Assembly (NCBI GenBank): GCA_963708425.1
Contig: OY970206.1
Coordinates: 2,666,001-2,730,000, forward strand
Source: JACMNW01 sp963708425
GTDB lineage: Bacteria > Pseudomonadota > Alphaproteobacteria > Rhodobacterales > Rhodobacteraceae
Length of the DNA stretch: 64,000 bases
Direction of reading: 5' to 3'
In this document: piece after piece, positions 16,818-25,506 of the stretch
Position numbering within the stretch: position 1 is the stretch's first letter
How the letters are laid out: every line of letters starts with the position of its first letter
The notes under the pieces: model-generated
Told to the model about the DNA's origin: nothing
What the model saw: only the letters and a program-made list of their open reading frames with translations
Database searches by the model: none
Translations under genes and position numbers: made by a program

Positions 16818-18176
16818 TTACGACCCGCCACTGAAGAAATCGAATAGCAGTTTGGTGTTCAAAGCGATGATCACCACTGCGATCAGCACTGCGAAGGCGA
16901 CCAACCAGAACGGCGCGACCATTGGACCCATTTTCTTGGTGCTTGAGGTGAACATGACCAGCGGCACCACGGCGAACGATAACTGCAGACTAAGCACCAC
17001 TTGAGTCAGGATCAGCAGTTGGCCGGTGCCGGAACTGCCGTAGTATATCGTGACGCCAGCGGCAGGGATGATGGCGATGGCGCGGGTGATCAGGCGGCGT
17101 GCCCATGGCGGCAGACGCAGGTTCAGGAAGCCCTCCATCACCACTTGGCCAGCAAGGGTGGCAGTGACGGTGGAGTTTAGGCCGCAGGCCAGCAGGGCGA
17201 TGGCGAACAGCGTTGGCGCAATGCCAGACCCCAGCAAAGGGCCAAGAAGTTGGTGGGCATCGCCGAGTTCCACCACTTCGGTGCGGCCCGTTGCGTTGAA
17301 GCTGGCGGCGGCGAGGATCAGGATCGAAGCGTTGATGAACAGCGCGAACATCAGGGCGATGGTGCTATCAATGGTGGCGAATTTAAGCGCCTCGCGCTTT
17401 TCCGGCAGAGTATCGCCGTAGTCGCGGGTTTGGACGATGGCCGAATGCAAATAAAGGTTATGCGGCATGACGGTGGCACCCAGGATACCAAGTGCCAAAT
17501 ACAGCATTTCGGGATTGCGCAGAATTTCGACAGTTGGGGCAAAGCCACGGATCACGCCGCCCCAGTCTGGATCGGCCAAGGCGATTTGCAGGCCAAAACA
17601 GACGGCGATGACGCCAAGAAGCGTGATAATGAACGCTTCGAGCCAACGAAAGCCCTTGTTTTGCAGCCACAGGATCAGGAACACATCAAGGGCGGTGATG
17701 ATAACGCCAAGTTCCAGCGGGATGCCGAACAGTAGGTTTAGGCCGATAGCGGTGCCTATAACCTCGGCTATGTCGGTCGCGATGATGGCGAGTTCGGCTA
17801 GTATCCAGAGCGGAAACGCGATCCAGCGCGGAAAGGCGTCGCGACAGGCTTGGGCCAGATCGCGGCCTGATGCGATAGCAAGCCGGGCGCAAAGCGATTG
17901 AAGGATGATGGCCATAATATTGGACACCAGCGCCACGACCAGCAGGGTGTAGCCAAATTTGGAGCCACCAGCGATGCTGGTAGCCCAATTGCCGGGGTCC
18001 ATGTAGCCCACGGCCACCATGTAGCCGGGGCCCAGAAAGGCAGCAAATCTGCGCCATGATCCAGCGGGCAGGGCGATGGAGCGGTTTACTTCGGCAAGGG
18101 ATGGGTTTGCCGGATCGGTGCGCCAACTTTTCTTCCTGTTAGACAGGTTAAACAGATTTGTGTCTTGGCTGGTCAT
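16818..18176 (-). CDS. mntH: Nramp-family divalent metal (Mn2+) transporter
   Basis: A 452-residue proton-coupled divalent metal importer of the inner membrane with about eleven helices. The Nramp metal-binding helix-1 motif is present as GYMDPGNWAT (residues 57-66; DPGN), and the helix-6 motif appears as MPHNLYLHS. The N-terminal 45 residues are hydrophilic. A 7-1-7 palindrome resembling a Fur/Mur operator lies 22 bp upstream of the ATG, supporting control by Mn or Fe. The gene is divergent from rpiA. Confidence 0.95.
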   Translation of the reverse strand: MTSQDTNLFNLSNRKKSWRTDPANPSLAEVNRSIALPAGSWRRFAAFLGPGYMVAVGYMDPGNWATSIAGGSKFGYTLLVVALVSNIMAIILQSLCARLAIASGRDLAQACRDAFPRWIAFPLWILAELAIIATDIAEVIGTAIGLNLLFGIPLELGVIITALDVFLILWLQNKGFRWLEAFIITLLGVIAVCFGLQIALADPDWGGVIRGFAPTVEILRNPEMLYLALGILGATVMPHNLYLHSAIVQTRDYGDTLPEKREALKFATIDSTIALMFALFINASILILAAASFNATGRTEVVELGDAHQLLGPLLGSGIAPTLFAIALLACGLNSTVTATLAGQVVMEGFLNLRLPPWARRLITRAIAIIPAAGVTIYYGSSGTGQLLILTQVVLSLQLSFAVVPLVMFTSSTKKMGPMVAPFWLVAFAVLIAVVIIALNTKLLFDFFSGGS

Positions 18177-18197
18177 TGGGCGAGGCTACTTTGCTAA

Positions 18198-18212
18198 TGC
18201 GAATTGTTCTCA
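18198..18212. promoter_or_regulatory. Fur/Mur-type operator upstream of mntH
   Basis: TGCGAAT-T-GTTCTCA is an imperfect 7-1-7 palindrome (5 of 7 matching positions per arm) of the kind bound by Fur-family repressors. In alphaproteobacteria the manganese-responsive member Mur/Fur represses mntH through such sites. It sits 22-36 bp upstream of the mntH start codon, where bound repressor would block the promoter or the start of transcription. Confidence 0.6.
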
Positions 18213-18335
18213 ATAACCTTGTCGTAACGTTGCTGTCAAGTGACGGCGCTTTGCCGCCTGCTTTTGGATAAATGCCCCCTCGCGCCGCCTGACGGCATTG
18301 CCTATAACTAGCGCGACAATTCCTAGGAGATCATC

Positions 18336-19124
18336 ATGGCGGCAGAGCTTTCACCCATCGACAAGGCGAAATTCGTCGCGGCAAAGCGGGCGGTCGATTT
18401 TGTGCAAAATGGCATGAAGGTGGGGCTTGGCACCGGATCAACGGCGGCGTGGATGGTGCGCTGTCTGGCGGAACGGGTGCGCGAAGAGGGCTTGCGCGTA
18501 GTCGGGGTGCCGACATCGACACGCACAGCGCAGCTGGCTCAGCAATTGGGGATTCCTATTACGTCGCTGGATGACGCCAAATGGCTGGATCTGACGATTG
18601 ATGGCGCAGATGAATTTGATGCCAATCTGAACCTGATCAAAGGTGGCGGGGCAGCGTTGCTGCAAGAAAAGATCGTGGCGACGGCAAGTGATCAGATGAT
18701 CGTGATTGCCGATGCTGCGAAGGAAGTCACGCAGCTGGGCGCGTTTCCGTTGCCGGTCGAGGTGATACCGTTTGGTTGGCAGACTACCAAGGCGCTGATC
18801 GAAGAAACGCTGGTGTCGCTGGATGTGCTGAACCGTGACTGCAGTTTGCGGATGAACGGTGATCGGCCGCTGATCACGGACGAGTCCAATTACATTGTCG
18901 ATCTGCATCTGAAGCGGATCGGCAACCCACGGCAGCTGGCGCTGGTGTTGAACCAGATCCCCGGCGTGGTGGAAAACGGGCTGTTCATCGACATTTGCGA
19001 TATTGTGGTCATCGGGCATGGCGATGGCCGGGTGACAGTGCGCAACATCAATTCGGGTTCGGTCGAGGATGACCGGATTGATCTGGTGCCGGGCGATAAC
19101 ATCTTTGCCGATCTGGGGGACTGA
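18336..19124 (+). CDS. rpiA: Ribose-5-phosphate isomerase A
   Basis: RpiA interconverts ribose 5-phosphate and ribulose 5-phosphate in the pentose phosphate pathway. The 262-residue protein shows the phosphate loop GLGTGSTAAWMV, the active-site DGADEFDANLNLIKGGGAA split by short gaps, and the EKIVA lysine. There is AGGAG ahead of the ATG at 18336. The glutathione reductase gene starts 5 nt after its stop. NADPH from the pentose phosphate pathway feeds that reductase, which makes this a sensible pairing. Confidence 0.97.
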   Translation: MAAELSPIDKAKFVAAKRAVDFVQNGMKVGLGTGSTAAWMVRCLAERVREEGLRVVGVPTSTRTAQLAQQLGIPITSLDDAKWLDLTIDGADEFDANLNLIKGGGAALLQEKIVATASDQMIVIADAAKEVTQLGAFPLPVEVIPFGWQTTKALIEETLVSLDVLNRDCSLRMNGDRPLITDESNYIVDLHLKRIGNPRQLALVLNQIPGVVENGLFIDICDIVVIGHGDGRVTVRNINSGSVEDDRIDLVPGDNIFADLGD

Positions 19125-19129
19125 CCCTA

Positions 19130-20488
19130 ATGGCGTTTGACTACGATCTGTTTGTCATCGGTGGTGGGTCTGGCGGCGTGCGGGCGGCGCGGATTGCGTC
19201 AGCGGAAGGCAAGGCGCGGGTTGGTCTGGCGGAAGAAAGCCGGATGGGCGGCACCTGTGTGATCCGGGGCTGCGTGCCGAAAAAGCTGATGGTGTTTGCG
19301 TCGAGTTATCCGGAGCAGGTGGAATTGGCGCGGGCTTACGGCTGGGATGCCAGCATTGGTGAATTTGATTGGCTAAGGTTTCGTGGCACGCTGCATGCGG
19401 AACTGGCGCGGCTTGAGGCGGCGTATCGGGCGACTTTGGAGAGCGCGGGGGTGACGATCCATGACGCTCGCGCCGTGCTGGAAGATGCGCATACGGTGCG
19501 GCTGGCGGACGGCACAAAGTTTACCGCAGCACATGTATTGATTGCCACCGGGGGGTGGCCATTCGTGCCGGAAATTCCGGGGGCGGAGCTGGCGGTTACC
19601 TCAAACGAGATGTTCGATCTGGAGGCTTTACCGAAGCGGGCCTTGGTGGTGGGGGGCGGCTACATCGCCTCGGAATTCGCCTGCATCCTGCATGGGCTTG
19701 GGGTGAAGGTGACGCAATACTATCGGGGTGCGCAGATTTTGCGCGGCTTTGATGATGAAGCGCGCGGCCATGTGGCGACGGCGATGCAGGCGCGCGGCAT
19801 TGATATCATGTGCGGCACCGACGTGATGCGGCTGGAAAAGGTTACGGGCGGCATCAGGTCGGTATCGACTGATGGGGAAGACCGCGAGTTTGATCTGGTG
19901 ATGTATGCGACCGGGCGGAAGCCGAACTCCAAAGGCATCGGGCTGGAAGATTTGGGCGTGCAGTTTGGCCGCGCGGGGCAGATTGTGGTGGATGAGTATA
20001 GCCAGACTGCCGTACCGTCGATCTTTGCGGTTGGTGATGTGACGGACCGGATCAACCTGACGCCTGTTGCGATCCGCGAGGGGCACGCCTTTGCCGATAC
20101 CGTGTTTGGCGGGCGGCCTACCAAAGCGGATCATGCGCTGGTGCCATCGGCGATATTCACGCAGCCGGAAATGGGGTCGGTTGGTTTGTCGGAAGAAGCG
20201 GCGCGGGAGATGGAGCCAATCGTGGTTTACTCCACTGCTTTTCGCCCGATGCAAACGATTTTCGCGGGTCACCATGACAGAGTGTTGATGAAGCTGATCG
20301 TATCAAAGGCCACACGCAAGGTGCTGGGTTGCCATATTGTCGCGCCGGGGGCGGGGGAGATGATCCAACTGGCGGCGATTGCCATCAAGATGGGGGCGAC
20401 TAAGGAAGATTTCGACAGCACGGTGGCTGTGCATCCGACGATGTCTGAAGAAATGGTGACGATGCGAAAGCCGGTCAGGCTTGAATGA
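19130..20488 (+). CDS. gor: Glutathione-disulfide reductase
   Basis: An FAD enzyme that reduces glutathione disulfide with NADPH in the cytoplasm. The 452-residue protein has the N-terminal FAD fold (GGGSGGVRAARIA), the redox disulfide in GGTCVIRGCVPKKLM, a second Rossmann fold for NADPH (GGGYIASEFA) and the dimer-interface catalytic HPTMSEE at residues near 436. All catalytic elements and the length fit plant/alphaproteobacterial Gor. It is probably co-transcribed with rpiA. Confidence 0.95.
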   Translation: MAFDYDLFVIGGGSGGVRAARIASAEGKARVGLAEESRMGGTCVIRGCVPKKLMVFASSYPEQVELARAYGWDASIGEFDWLRFRGTLHAELARLEAAYRATLESAGVTIHDARAVLEDAHTVRLADGTKFTAAHVLIATGGWPFVPEIPGAELAVTSNEMFDLEALPKRALVVGGGYIASEFACILHGLGVKVTQYYRGAQILRGFDDEARGHVATAMQARGIDIMCGTDVMRLEKVTGGIRSVSTDGEDREFDLVMYATGRKPNSKGIGLEDLGVQFGRAGQIVVDEYSQTAVPSIFAVGDVTDRINLTPVAIREGHAFADTVFGGRPTKADHALVPSAIFTQPEMGSVGLSEEAAREMEPIVVYSTAFRPMQTIFAGHHDRVLMKLIVSKATRKVLGCHIVAPGAGEMIQLAAIAIKMGATKEDFDSTVAVHPTMSEEMVTMRKPVRLE

Positions 20489-20502
20489 AGTGCTGCTAAC
20501 TG

Positions 20503-20530
20503 CTTGAACTTCGCGCGGATGTAACCAATT
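20503..20530 (+). promoter_or_regulatory. Candidate sigma-32 promoter for hflKC
   Basis: CTTGAA (20503-20508) and CCAATT (20525-20530) are 16 nt apart, close to the heat-shock layout of CTTGAA with a CCCAT-like -10. It ends 32 bp before hflK, whose products act with FtsH in membrane protein quality control. RpoH itself is encoded at 45055. Confidence 0.4.
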
Positions 20531-20562
20531 TAGACGAAACAAATGAAAAGGGTCTGAAATAT

Positions 20563-21744
20563 ATGTCTGGAAACGGTGGCCCTTGGGGCGGCGGCGGTGG
20601 CTCTGGCGGCGACAATCGCGGTGGTGATGACGACAAGCGTGGTGGTCGCAAACCGGGCGAAGGACCGCAAATCCCCGAAATCGAACAGATCATGAAAAAA
20701 GGCCAGGAACAGCTGCGCGTGCTGATGGGCGGGCGTGGGCGTGGCAACAACGGCGGCGGGCCGGGTGGCGGCGGCCGTGAACCGGGCAGTCCGATTGTTA
20801 CGCGGCAGGGTCTGATGCTGGGGGCGCTGGCGGCTGTGGCCGTCTGGACGTTCATGTCATTCTATTCGGTCAAGCCGGAAGAGCGGTCGGTTGAGCTGTT
20901 CCTCGGCAAGTTCAGTGGCATCGGCAATCCGGGCCTGAACTTTGCGCCATGGCCGTTGGTCAAAGCCGAAGTTGTGCAGGTAACCGGCGAGCGGACCACG
21001 GATATTGGCAACGGCGCGGGCGGCGAGATGGATACCGGGTTGATGCTGACCCGCGACCAGAACATCGTGGATATCGAATTTCAGGTGGTCTGGCGCGTGG
21101 CTGATCCATCCGAGTTTCTGTTCAACCTTGCTGATCCGACGGATACCATCCGTGCAGTATCGGAATCTGCGATGCGCGACATCATCGCGCGGTCGGAACT
21201 ATCACCGATCCTGAACCGTGACCGGGGCGTGATTGCCAGTGACCTGCGCAACTCGGTGCAGGCAACGCTGGATACCTACAAGGCCGGGATTTCGGTTGTG
21301 CGGGTCAACTTTGCCAAGGCGGCACCACCATCCGAGGTGATTGACGCCTTCCGTGAAGTGCAGGCCGCACAACAGGCCCGCGACCGGTTGGAAAAAGAGG
21401 CCGACGCCTATGCCAACACGGTTACCGCCGGCGCGCGTGGTCAGGCGGCACAGTTGGCGGAAGAATCCGAAGCCTACCGCGCGCAGGTGGTTAACAATGC
21501 ACAGGGTGAGGCCAGCCGGTTCCTTTCAGTCTATAACGAATACATCAAAGCCCCTGAGGTAACGCGCAAGCGGATGTATCTGGAAACCATGGAGCGGGTG
21601 TTTGGTGGCATGAACAAGGTGATCCTTGATGGCGTGTCATCGGGCGAAGGTGGCGGGCAGGGCGTTGTGCCATTCCTGCCGCTGAATGAACTGAACCGGA
21701 TGCCCGCTGCTGGGGCTGCCGCCGCAACCGGAGGAACCAACTGA
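20563..21744 (+). CDS. hflK: HflK, SPFH-domain modulator of FtsH
   Basis: HflK forms, with HflC, a large membrane-anchored cage around the FtsH protease. The 393-residue protein has a Gly/Arg/Asp-rich cytoplasmic N-terminus (about 1-80), one membrane helix (about 84-103), the SPFH/Band-7 domain (about 105-300) with VKPEERSVELFLGKF, a coiled-coil-prone Ala/Glu region (about 265-320) and a flexible tail. Its TGA overlaps the hflC ATG by one base (TGATG), so translation is coupled. Confidence 0.96.
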   Translation: MSGNGGPWGGGGGSGGDNRGGDDDKRGGRKPGEGPQIPEIEQIMKKGQEQLRVLMGGRGRGNNGGGPGGGGREPGSPIVTRQGLMLGALAAVAVWTFMSFYSVKPEERSVELFLGKFSGIGNPGLNFAPWPLVKAEVVQVTGERTTDIGNGAGGEMDTGLMLTRDQNIVDIEFQVVWRVADPSEFLFNLADPTDTIRAVSESAMRDIIARSELSPILNRDRGVIASDLRNSVQATLDTYKAGISVVRVNFAKAAPPSEVIDAFREVQAAQQARDRLEKEADAYANTVTAGARGQAAQLAEESEAYRAQVVNNAQGEASRFLSVYNEYIKAPEVTRKRMYLETMERVFGGMNKVILDGVSSGEGGGQGVVPFLPLNELNRMPAAGAAAATGGTN

Positions 21745-22643
21745 TGCGCGCCGCATATTTGTTGCCAATTTTCGCTTTGATCATATTTGGCGTGATGTCG
21801 TCGCTGTTCATCGTCGATGAACGCGAAAAGGCGCTGGTCTTGCAGTTTGGTCAGGTGAAACAGGTGAAGGAAGAGCCGGGTCTGGGCTTTAAAATTCCTT
21901 TGCTGCAGGATGTGGTTCGTTATGATGGCCGCATTCTTGGCCTGCCGACGCCGCCGCTGGAAGTCACCATGGAGGATGACCGCCGGTTGGTGGTGGATGC
22001 GTTCGCACGTTGGCAGATCATTGATCTGGTCAAATTCCGCGAATCCGTCGGCGCGGGTGATATCGAAAAGGCGCAATCCTTGTTGGCCGGCATCATGAAC
22101 AACGCCATCCCCGAGGTGTTGGGCAAGGTGGAATCCAGCCGCGTTCTGTCGGAAGACCGGACTGGGTTGATGAACCAGATCCGCGATATTGCACGCACAC
22201 AAGCGCAATCCCTGGGCGTTGATGTGATCGACGTGCGGCTGACCCGGACCGATCTGCCAGAGCAGAACCTTGAAGCCACATTCGCGCGGATGCGGGCAGA
22301 GCGTGAACGCGAAGCAGCAGATGAAATCGCACGCGGGAACGAGGCCGCACAGCGCGTTCGGGCCTTTGCCGACCGTACTGTGGTGGAACTGACATCCGAG
22401 GCGCGCAAGAATGCGGAAGTGATCCGTGGTGAGGCTGACGCCGAACGCAACGCGATCTATGCCGAAGCGTTTGGTCGTGACCCAGAGTTCTTTGCCTTCT
22501 CGCGGTCGTTGACATCTTATGAACGCGCGCTGCAGCCGGGCAATTCTTCGATCGTCATGCAGCCGGATAGCGAGTTCTTCGACTATTTGCGCAGCGAAAA
22601 AGCACCGGTGAAAGAGCCAGTCGAACCTGCCGCAACAGAATAG
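21744..22643 (+). CDS. hflC: HflC, SPFH-domain modulator of FtsH
   Basis: Partner of HflK in the FtsH regulatory cage. The 299-residue protein has an uncleaved N-terminal membrane anchor (about 3-21), the SPFH domain with FIVDEREKALVLQFGQV and a long helical region (about 185-245; ARMRAEREREAADE), matching the family in length and order. The tail (YLRSEKAPVKEP) is short and charged. It is followed by a terminator and then degP, so envelope quality-control genes cluster here. Confidence 0.96.
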   Translation: MRAAYLLPIFALIIFGVMSSLFIVDEREKALVLQFGQVKQVKEEPGLGFKIPLLQDVVRYDGRILGLPTPPLEVTMEDDRRLVVDAFARWQIIDLVKFRESVGAGDIEKAQSLLAGIMNNAIPEVLGKVESSRVLSEDRTGLMNQIRDIARTQAQSLGVDVIDVRLTRTDLPEQNLEATFARMRAEREREAADEIARGNEAAQRVRAFADRTVVELTSEARKNAEVIRGEADAERNAIYAEAFGRDPEFFAFSRSLTSYERALQPGNSSIVMQPDSEFFDYLRSEKAPVKEPVEPAATE

Positions 22644-22663
22644 GTGCCAGTTTGCAGGAAATC

Positions 22664-22692
22664 GGGGCTTGCGGCGACGCTGGCCCCTTTTT
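22664..22692 (+). terminator. Intrinsic terminator after hflC
   Basis: GGGGC (22664-22668) pairs with GCCCC (22683-22687), with an inner GCG/CGC pair, followed directly by five Ts. The rest of the gap to degP (22693-22907) holds a small inverted repeat, GGCCGAAATCGGCC, near 22850, but no gene that I can support. Confidence 0.65.
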
Positions 22693-22907
22693 ATTCCCGC
22701 CAAGGCCGTCGATCAAGATTGCGTTTGGCTTGGGCGATCAACGCGGGCAGTATACCACGCAGCAGGGCTGTTCACATCCTATTGAGCGGGCGCGATGGGG
22801 GTTTGCATTGTGCCGCGCACTACCTACTTCATAGTGGCGGTGTGATAAGGCCGAAATCGGCCAACGTCAGGTTTACTTCGCGACCCGAGCAACGAAAGGA
22901 ATTCGTG

Positions 22908-24404
22908 GTGCAGACGAGACAAATTTCCCAAGTGTCCAGCCGTCATGCAGAGCCATTTTTGGCCGCGCGTTTGTTGATGGCGCTGATGGTGGCTGTGGCA
23001 CTTCTTCTGGCGCAGGCCCAGCAGGCCTTGGCGCAGGGCGCGCCGGAAAGCTTTGCCGATCTGGCGGAACAGTTCAGCCCGTCGGTGGTGAACATCACCA
23101 CGTCGTCGATTGTTGCGGCCAATACCGAAGACGGCCCGATGCTGCCGGAAGGATCGCCGTTTCAGGATTTCTTCGACGAGTTCATGAACCGCAATGGTGA
23201 CGGGGTGCCGGGCATTCCCGGCCCGCAAGAACCGCGCCGGTCCGAGGCGCTTGGATCTGGCTTCGTGATCTCGGCGGATGGCTATATCGTGACCAACAAC
23301 CATGTGATCGAGGGCGCTGATGACATTCAGGTTGATTTCTTCAACGGCAAGCAGTTGCAAGCCAAGCTGGTTGGAACCGATCTGAAGACCGATATCGCGC
23401 TGCTGAAAGTTGAAAGCGACACGCCGCTGCCGTTCGTGCAGTTTGGCGATAGCGATGTGATGCGCGTTGGTGATTGGGTTGTCGCCATGGGCAACCCGCT
23501 TGGTCAAGGTTTCTCTGTCTCGGCCGGGATCGTGTCAGCGCGTAACCGCGAGTTGTCGGGCACTTATGATGATTTCATTCAGACTGATGCTGCGATCAAC
23601 CGGGGCAATTCGGGTGGGCCGCTGTTCAATCTGGACGGTCAGGTGATTGGCGTTAACACGGCAATCCTGTCGCCGAATGGCGGGTCTATCGGTATCGGCT
23701 TTTCAATGGCGTCGAACGTGGTGTCGAAGGTTGTTGGCCAGTTGCGTGAATTTGGTGAAACCCGGCGCGGTTGGCTTGGCGTGCGCATTCAGGACGTGAC
23801 GCCGGATGTTGCCGAGGCAATGGGGTTGGTCGAGGCTAAGGGCGCGTTGATCACCGATGTGCCGGATGGCCCTGCCAAGGATGCAGGAATGCTTGCCGGT
23901 GATGTGATTACGTCGTTCGACGGCGCCGAAGTGGCCGATACGCGTGAACTGGTGCGCCGCGTTGCCGATGCGCCGATTGGCGAAGCGGTTGCGGTGATTG
24001 TGCAACGCGAAGGCAAGATGCAGAACCTGCTGATCACACTTGGCCGCCGCGAAGAAGCCGAGGCGGAACCGAAGCCTGCCGTGACTGCCGCACCCGAAGC
24101 GCCAGCCAAGGCCGAAATTCTTGGGCTGACAGTGGCACCGGTAGATGAGGAAATGATCACCAAGCTTGGCTTGCCGGTTGGCACTCAGGGCCTGATGGTG
24201 GCGGCGGTGGATCAAACCTCCGAAGCCTATGCGAAGGGTCTGCGCGAGGGTGATTTGATCACCGAAGCGGGGCAACAAAAGGTAGTGCGCCTGAAAGATC
24301 TGGAAGACCGGGTTGAAGAAGCCCGTGGTGCAGGGCGCAAATCGCTGCTGCTGCTGGTGCGCCGTGACGGCGACCCGCGCTTTGTGGCGCTGTCGGTCGA
24401 ATAG
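22908..24404 (+). CDS. degP: DegP/HtrA-family periplasmic serine protease
   Basis: A DegP-like protease and chaperone of about 498 residues. An N-terminal signal segment (LLMALMVAVALLLAQAQQALAQ) leads to the trypsin-like domain with the triad His in NNHVIEG, Asp in KTDIALLKV and Ser in NRGNSGGPLF. Two PDZ domains follow (GWLGVRIQDV and a C-terminal one with GLMVAAVDQTSEAYAKGL). The start is GTG at 22908 or the adjacent GTG at 22905, placed after AAAGGA; upstream codons look non-coding. It degrades misfolded envelope proteins. A terminator follows. Confidence 0.95.
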   Translation: MQTRQISQVSSRHAEPFLAARLLMALMVAVALLLAQAQQALAQGAPESFADLAEQFSPSVVNITTSSIVAANTEDGPMLPEGSPFQDFFDEFMNRNGDGVPGIPGPQEPRRSEALGSGFVISADGYIVTNNHVIEGADDIQVDFFNGKQLQAKLVGTDLKTDIALLKVESDTPLPFVQFGDSDVMRVGDWVVAMGNPLGQGFSVSAGIVSARNRELSGTYDDFIQTDAAINRGNSGGPLFNLDGQVIGVNTAILSPNGGSIGIGFSMASNVVSKVVGQLREFGETRRGWLGVRIQDVTPDVAEAMGLVEAKGALITDVPDGPAKDAGMLAGDVITSFDGAEVADTRELVRRVADAPIGEAVAVIVQREGKMQNLLITLGRREEAEAEPKPAVTAAPEAPAKAEILGLTVAPVDEEMITKLGLPVGTQGLMVAAVDQTSEAYAKGLREGDLITEAGQQKVVRLKDLEDRVEEARGAGRKSLLLLVRRDGDPRFVALSVE

Positions 24405-24428
24405 CACCGCTTTATTGATAGTGCGTGG

Positions 24429-24454
24429 GGCCCGAGGGAAATCTCGGGCCTTTT
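24429..24454 (+). terminator. Intrinsic terminator after degP
   Basis: GGCCCGAG (24429-24436) and CTCGGGCC (24443-24450) form a perfect 8-bp stem with a 6-nt loop, followed by TTTT. Confidence 0.9.
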
Positions 24455-24459
24455 CGCGT

Positions 24460-24990
24460 TCAGCCTGTGGTGCCTTGACCAAAATCGGCGGCAACAACGC
24501 CCAGTTCGCGGGCGGCGGCAAGCGACAGCCGATCACTGTTCAGGCCGCGCGGCATTTGAAACGCACGGATTGCAGCGCGGGTGGCTGCATCCAGTTCGCC
24601 ACTCGGTTCGGCTTGGTAGAACCCGCGCGCGGCTAAGGCGCGCTGCAAAGTGGCGACCACATCGGGGGTCAATTCGGCGTCACACGGCGTGCGGAACCAG
24701 ATTTGTTCGCGCGGCTGCACGATCTGCTGCCGAATTTCGGTGCGGTAACCAGCGTCACGTTCCGGCGAGGCATCTTCGGCAATCTGGTCGGTGACGGTTT
24801 CAATGACGGCCGGTGTTTCATCGCTTGCCCAGCAGGCATCTGCCGGTTCGGTTGGCTTGTCACCCCGAATGGTTTCCGCGCGCAAATCAGCGCCGGACGG
24901 GGCATCCGGTGAGGCACCCATCGTGCAGGCAGCAACGCCAAACACCTGCGCGAGCGCCAGCGCTGCACCTAGAATACGAGGTCGGATCAT
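24460..24990 (-). CDS. Lipoprotein with peptidoglycan-binding-like domain
   Basis: A 176-residue lipoprotein. The signal peptide MIRPRILGAALALAQVFGVAAC ends in a lipobox with the modified Cys at residue 22 (shown here in part as VAAC). The C-terminal part (about 110-160; TPDVVATLQRALAARGFYQ then GELDAATRAAIRAFQ) is a typical PG_binding_1 repeat. It probably sits in an envelope membrane and contacts the cell wall. The start at 24990 is fixed by the signal sequence; the upstream part of the frame is not needed. It runs towards the degP terminator. Confidence 0.85.
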   Translation of the reverse strand: MIRPRILGAALALAQVFGVAACTMGASPDAPSGADLRAETIRGDKPTEPADACWASDETPAVIETVTDQIAEDASPERDAGYRTEIRQQIVQPREQIWFRTPCDAELTPDVVATLQRALAARGFYQAEPSGELDAATRAAIRAFQMPRGLNSDRLSLAAARELGVVAADFGQGTTG

Positions 24991-25182
24991 CTGCGCGTTC
25001 TGTCCTGTTTTGCCTGATGTACCGGGTTGACCCCGATCTTTGGCACGGATCATAGCGATAATTCGGCGGCGGTGAAAGCCTTTGGCGTAGCGCGGTCTTG
25101 CGCGCATCGGACCACTGGCAAAGCTGGCGCATTTGCCCTATGTCCACTGGCAGCAAAAGCATACCCGGAAACGAGGACTGGA

Positions 25183-25506
25183 ATGGCGAAAATTACCTAT
25201 GTGGAGTTTGGCGGCAAAGAACATGTCGTCGATGTCGCAAATGGTCTGACAGTGATGGAAGGCGCGCGCGATAACGGCATTCCGGGCATCGAGGCTGATT
25301 GCGGCGGTGCCTGTGCCTGTTCCACCTGCCATGTTTATGTTGACTTGGCTTGGGTCGACAAGCTGCCGAAGAAAGACGCGATGGAAGAGGACATGCTTGA
25401 TTTTGCATGGTCGCCCGATCCGGCGCGATCCCGGCTGACGTGCCAGTTGAAGGTTTCTGATGCGCTGGATGGACTGCGCGTTCAGATGCCGGAAAAGCAG
25501 ATTTGA
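25183..25506 (+). CDS. 2Fe-2S ferredoxin, adrenodoxin type
   Basis: A 107-residue cytoplasmic ferredoxin. Cluster ligands are visible as C-x5-C-x2-C in DCGGACACSTCH and a fourth Cys in RLTCQLKV, the adrenodoxin/FdxB arrangement that serves P450 enzymes or Fe-S cluster assembly. The start at 25183 follows ACGAGGA. Its TGA overlaps the ATG of the next gene by one base, so the two are coupled. Its redox partner is not evident from neighbours. Confidence 0.93.
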   Translation: MAKITYVEFGGKEHVVDVANGLTVMEGARDNGIPGIEADCGGACACSTCHVYVDLAWVDKLPKKDAMEEDMLDFAWSPDPARSRLTCQLKVSDALDGLRVQMPEKQI

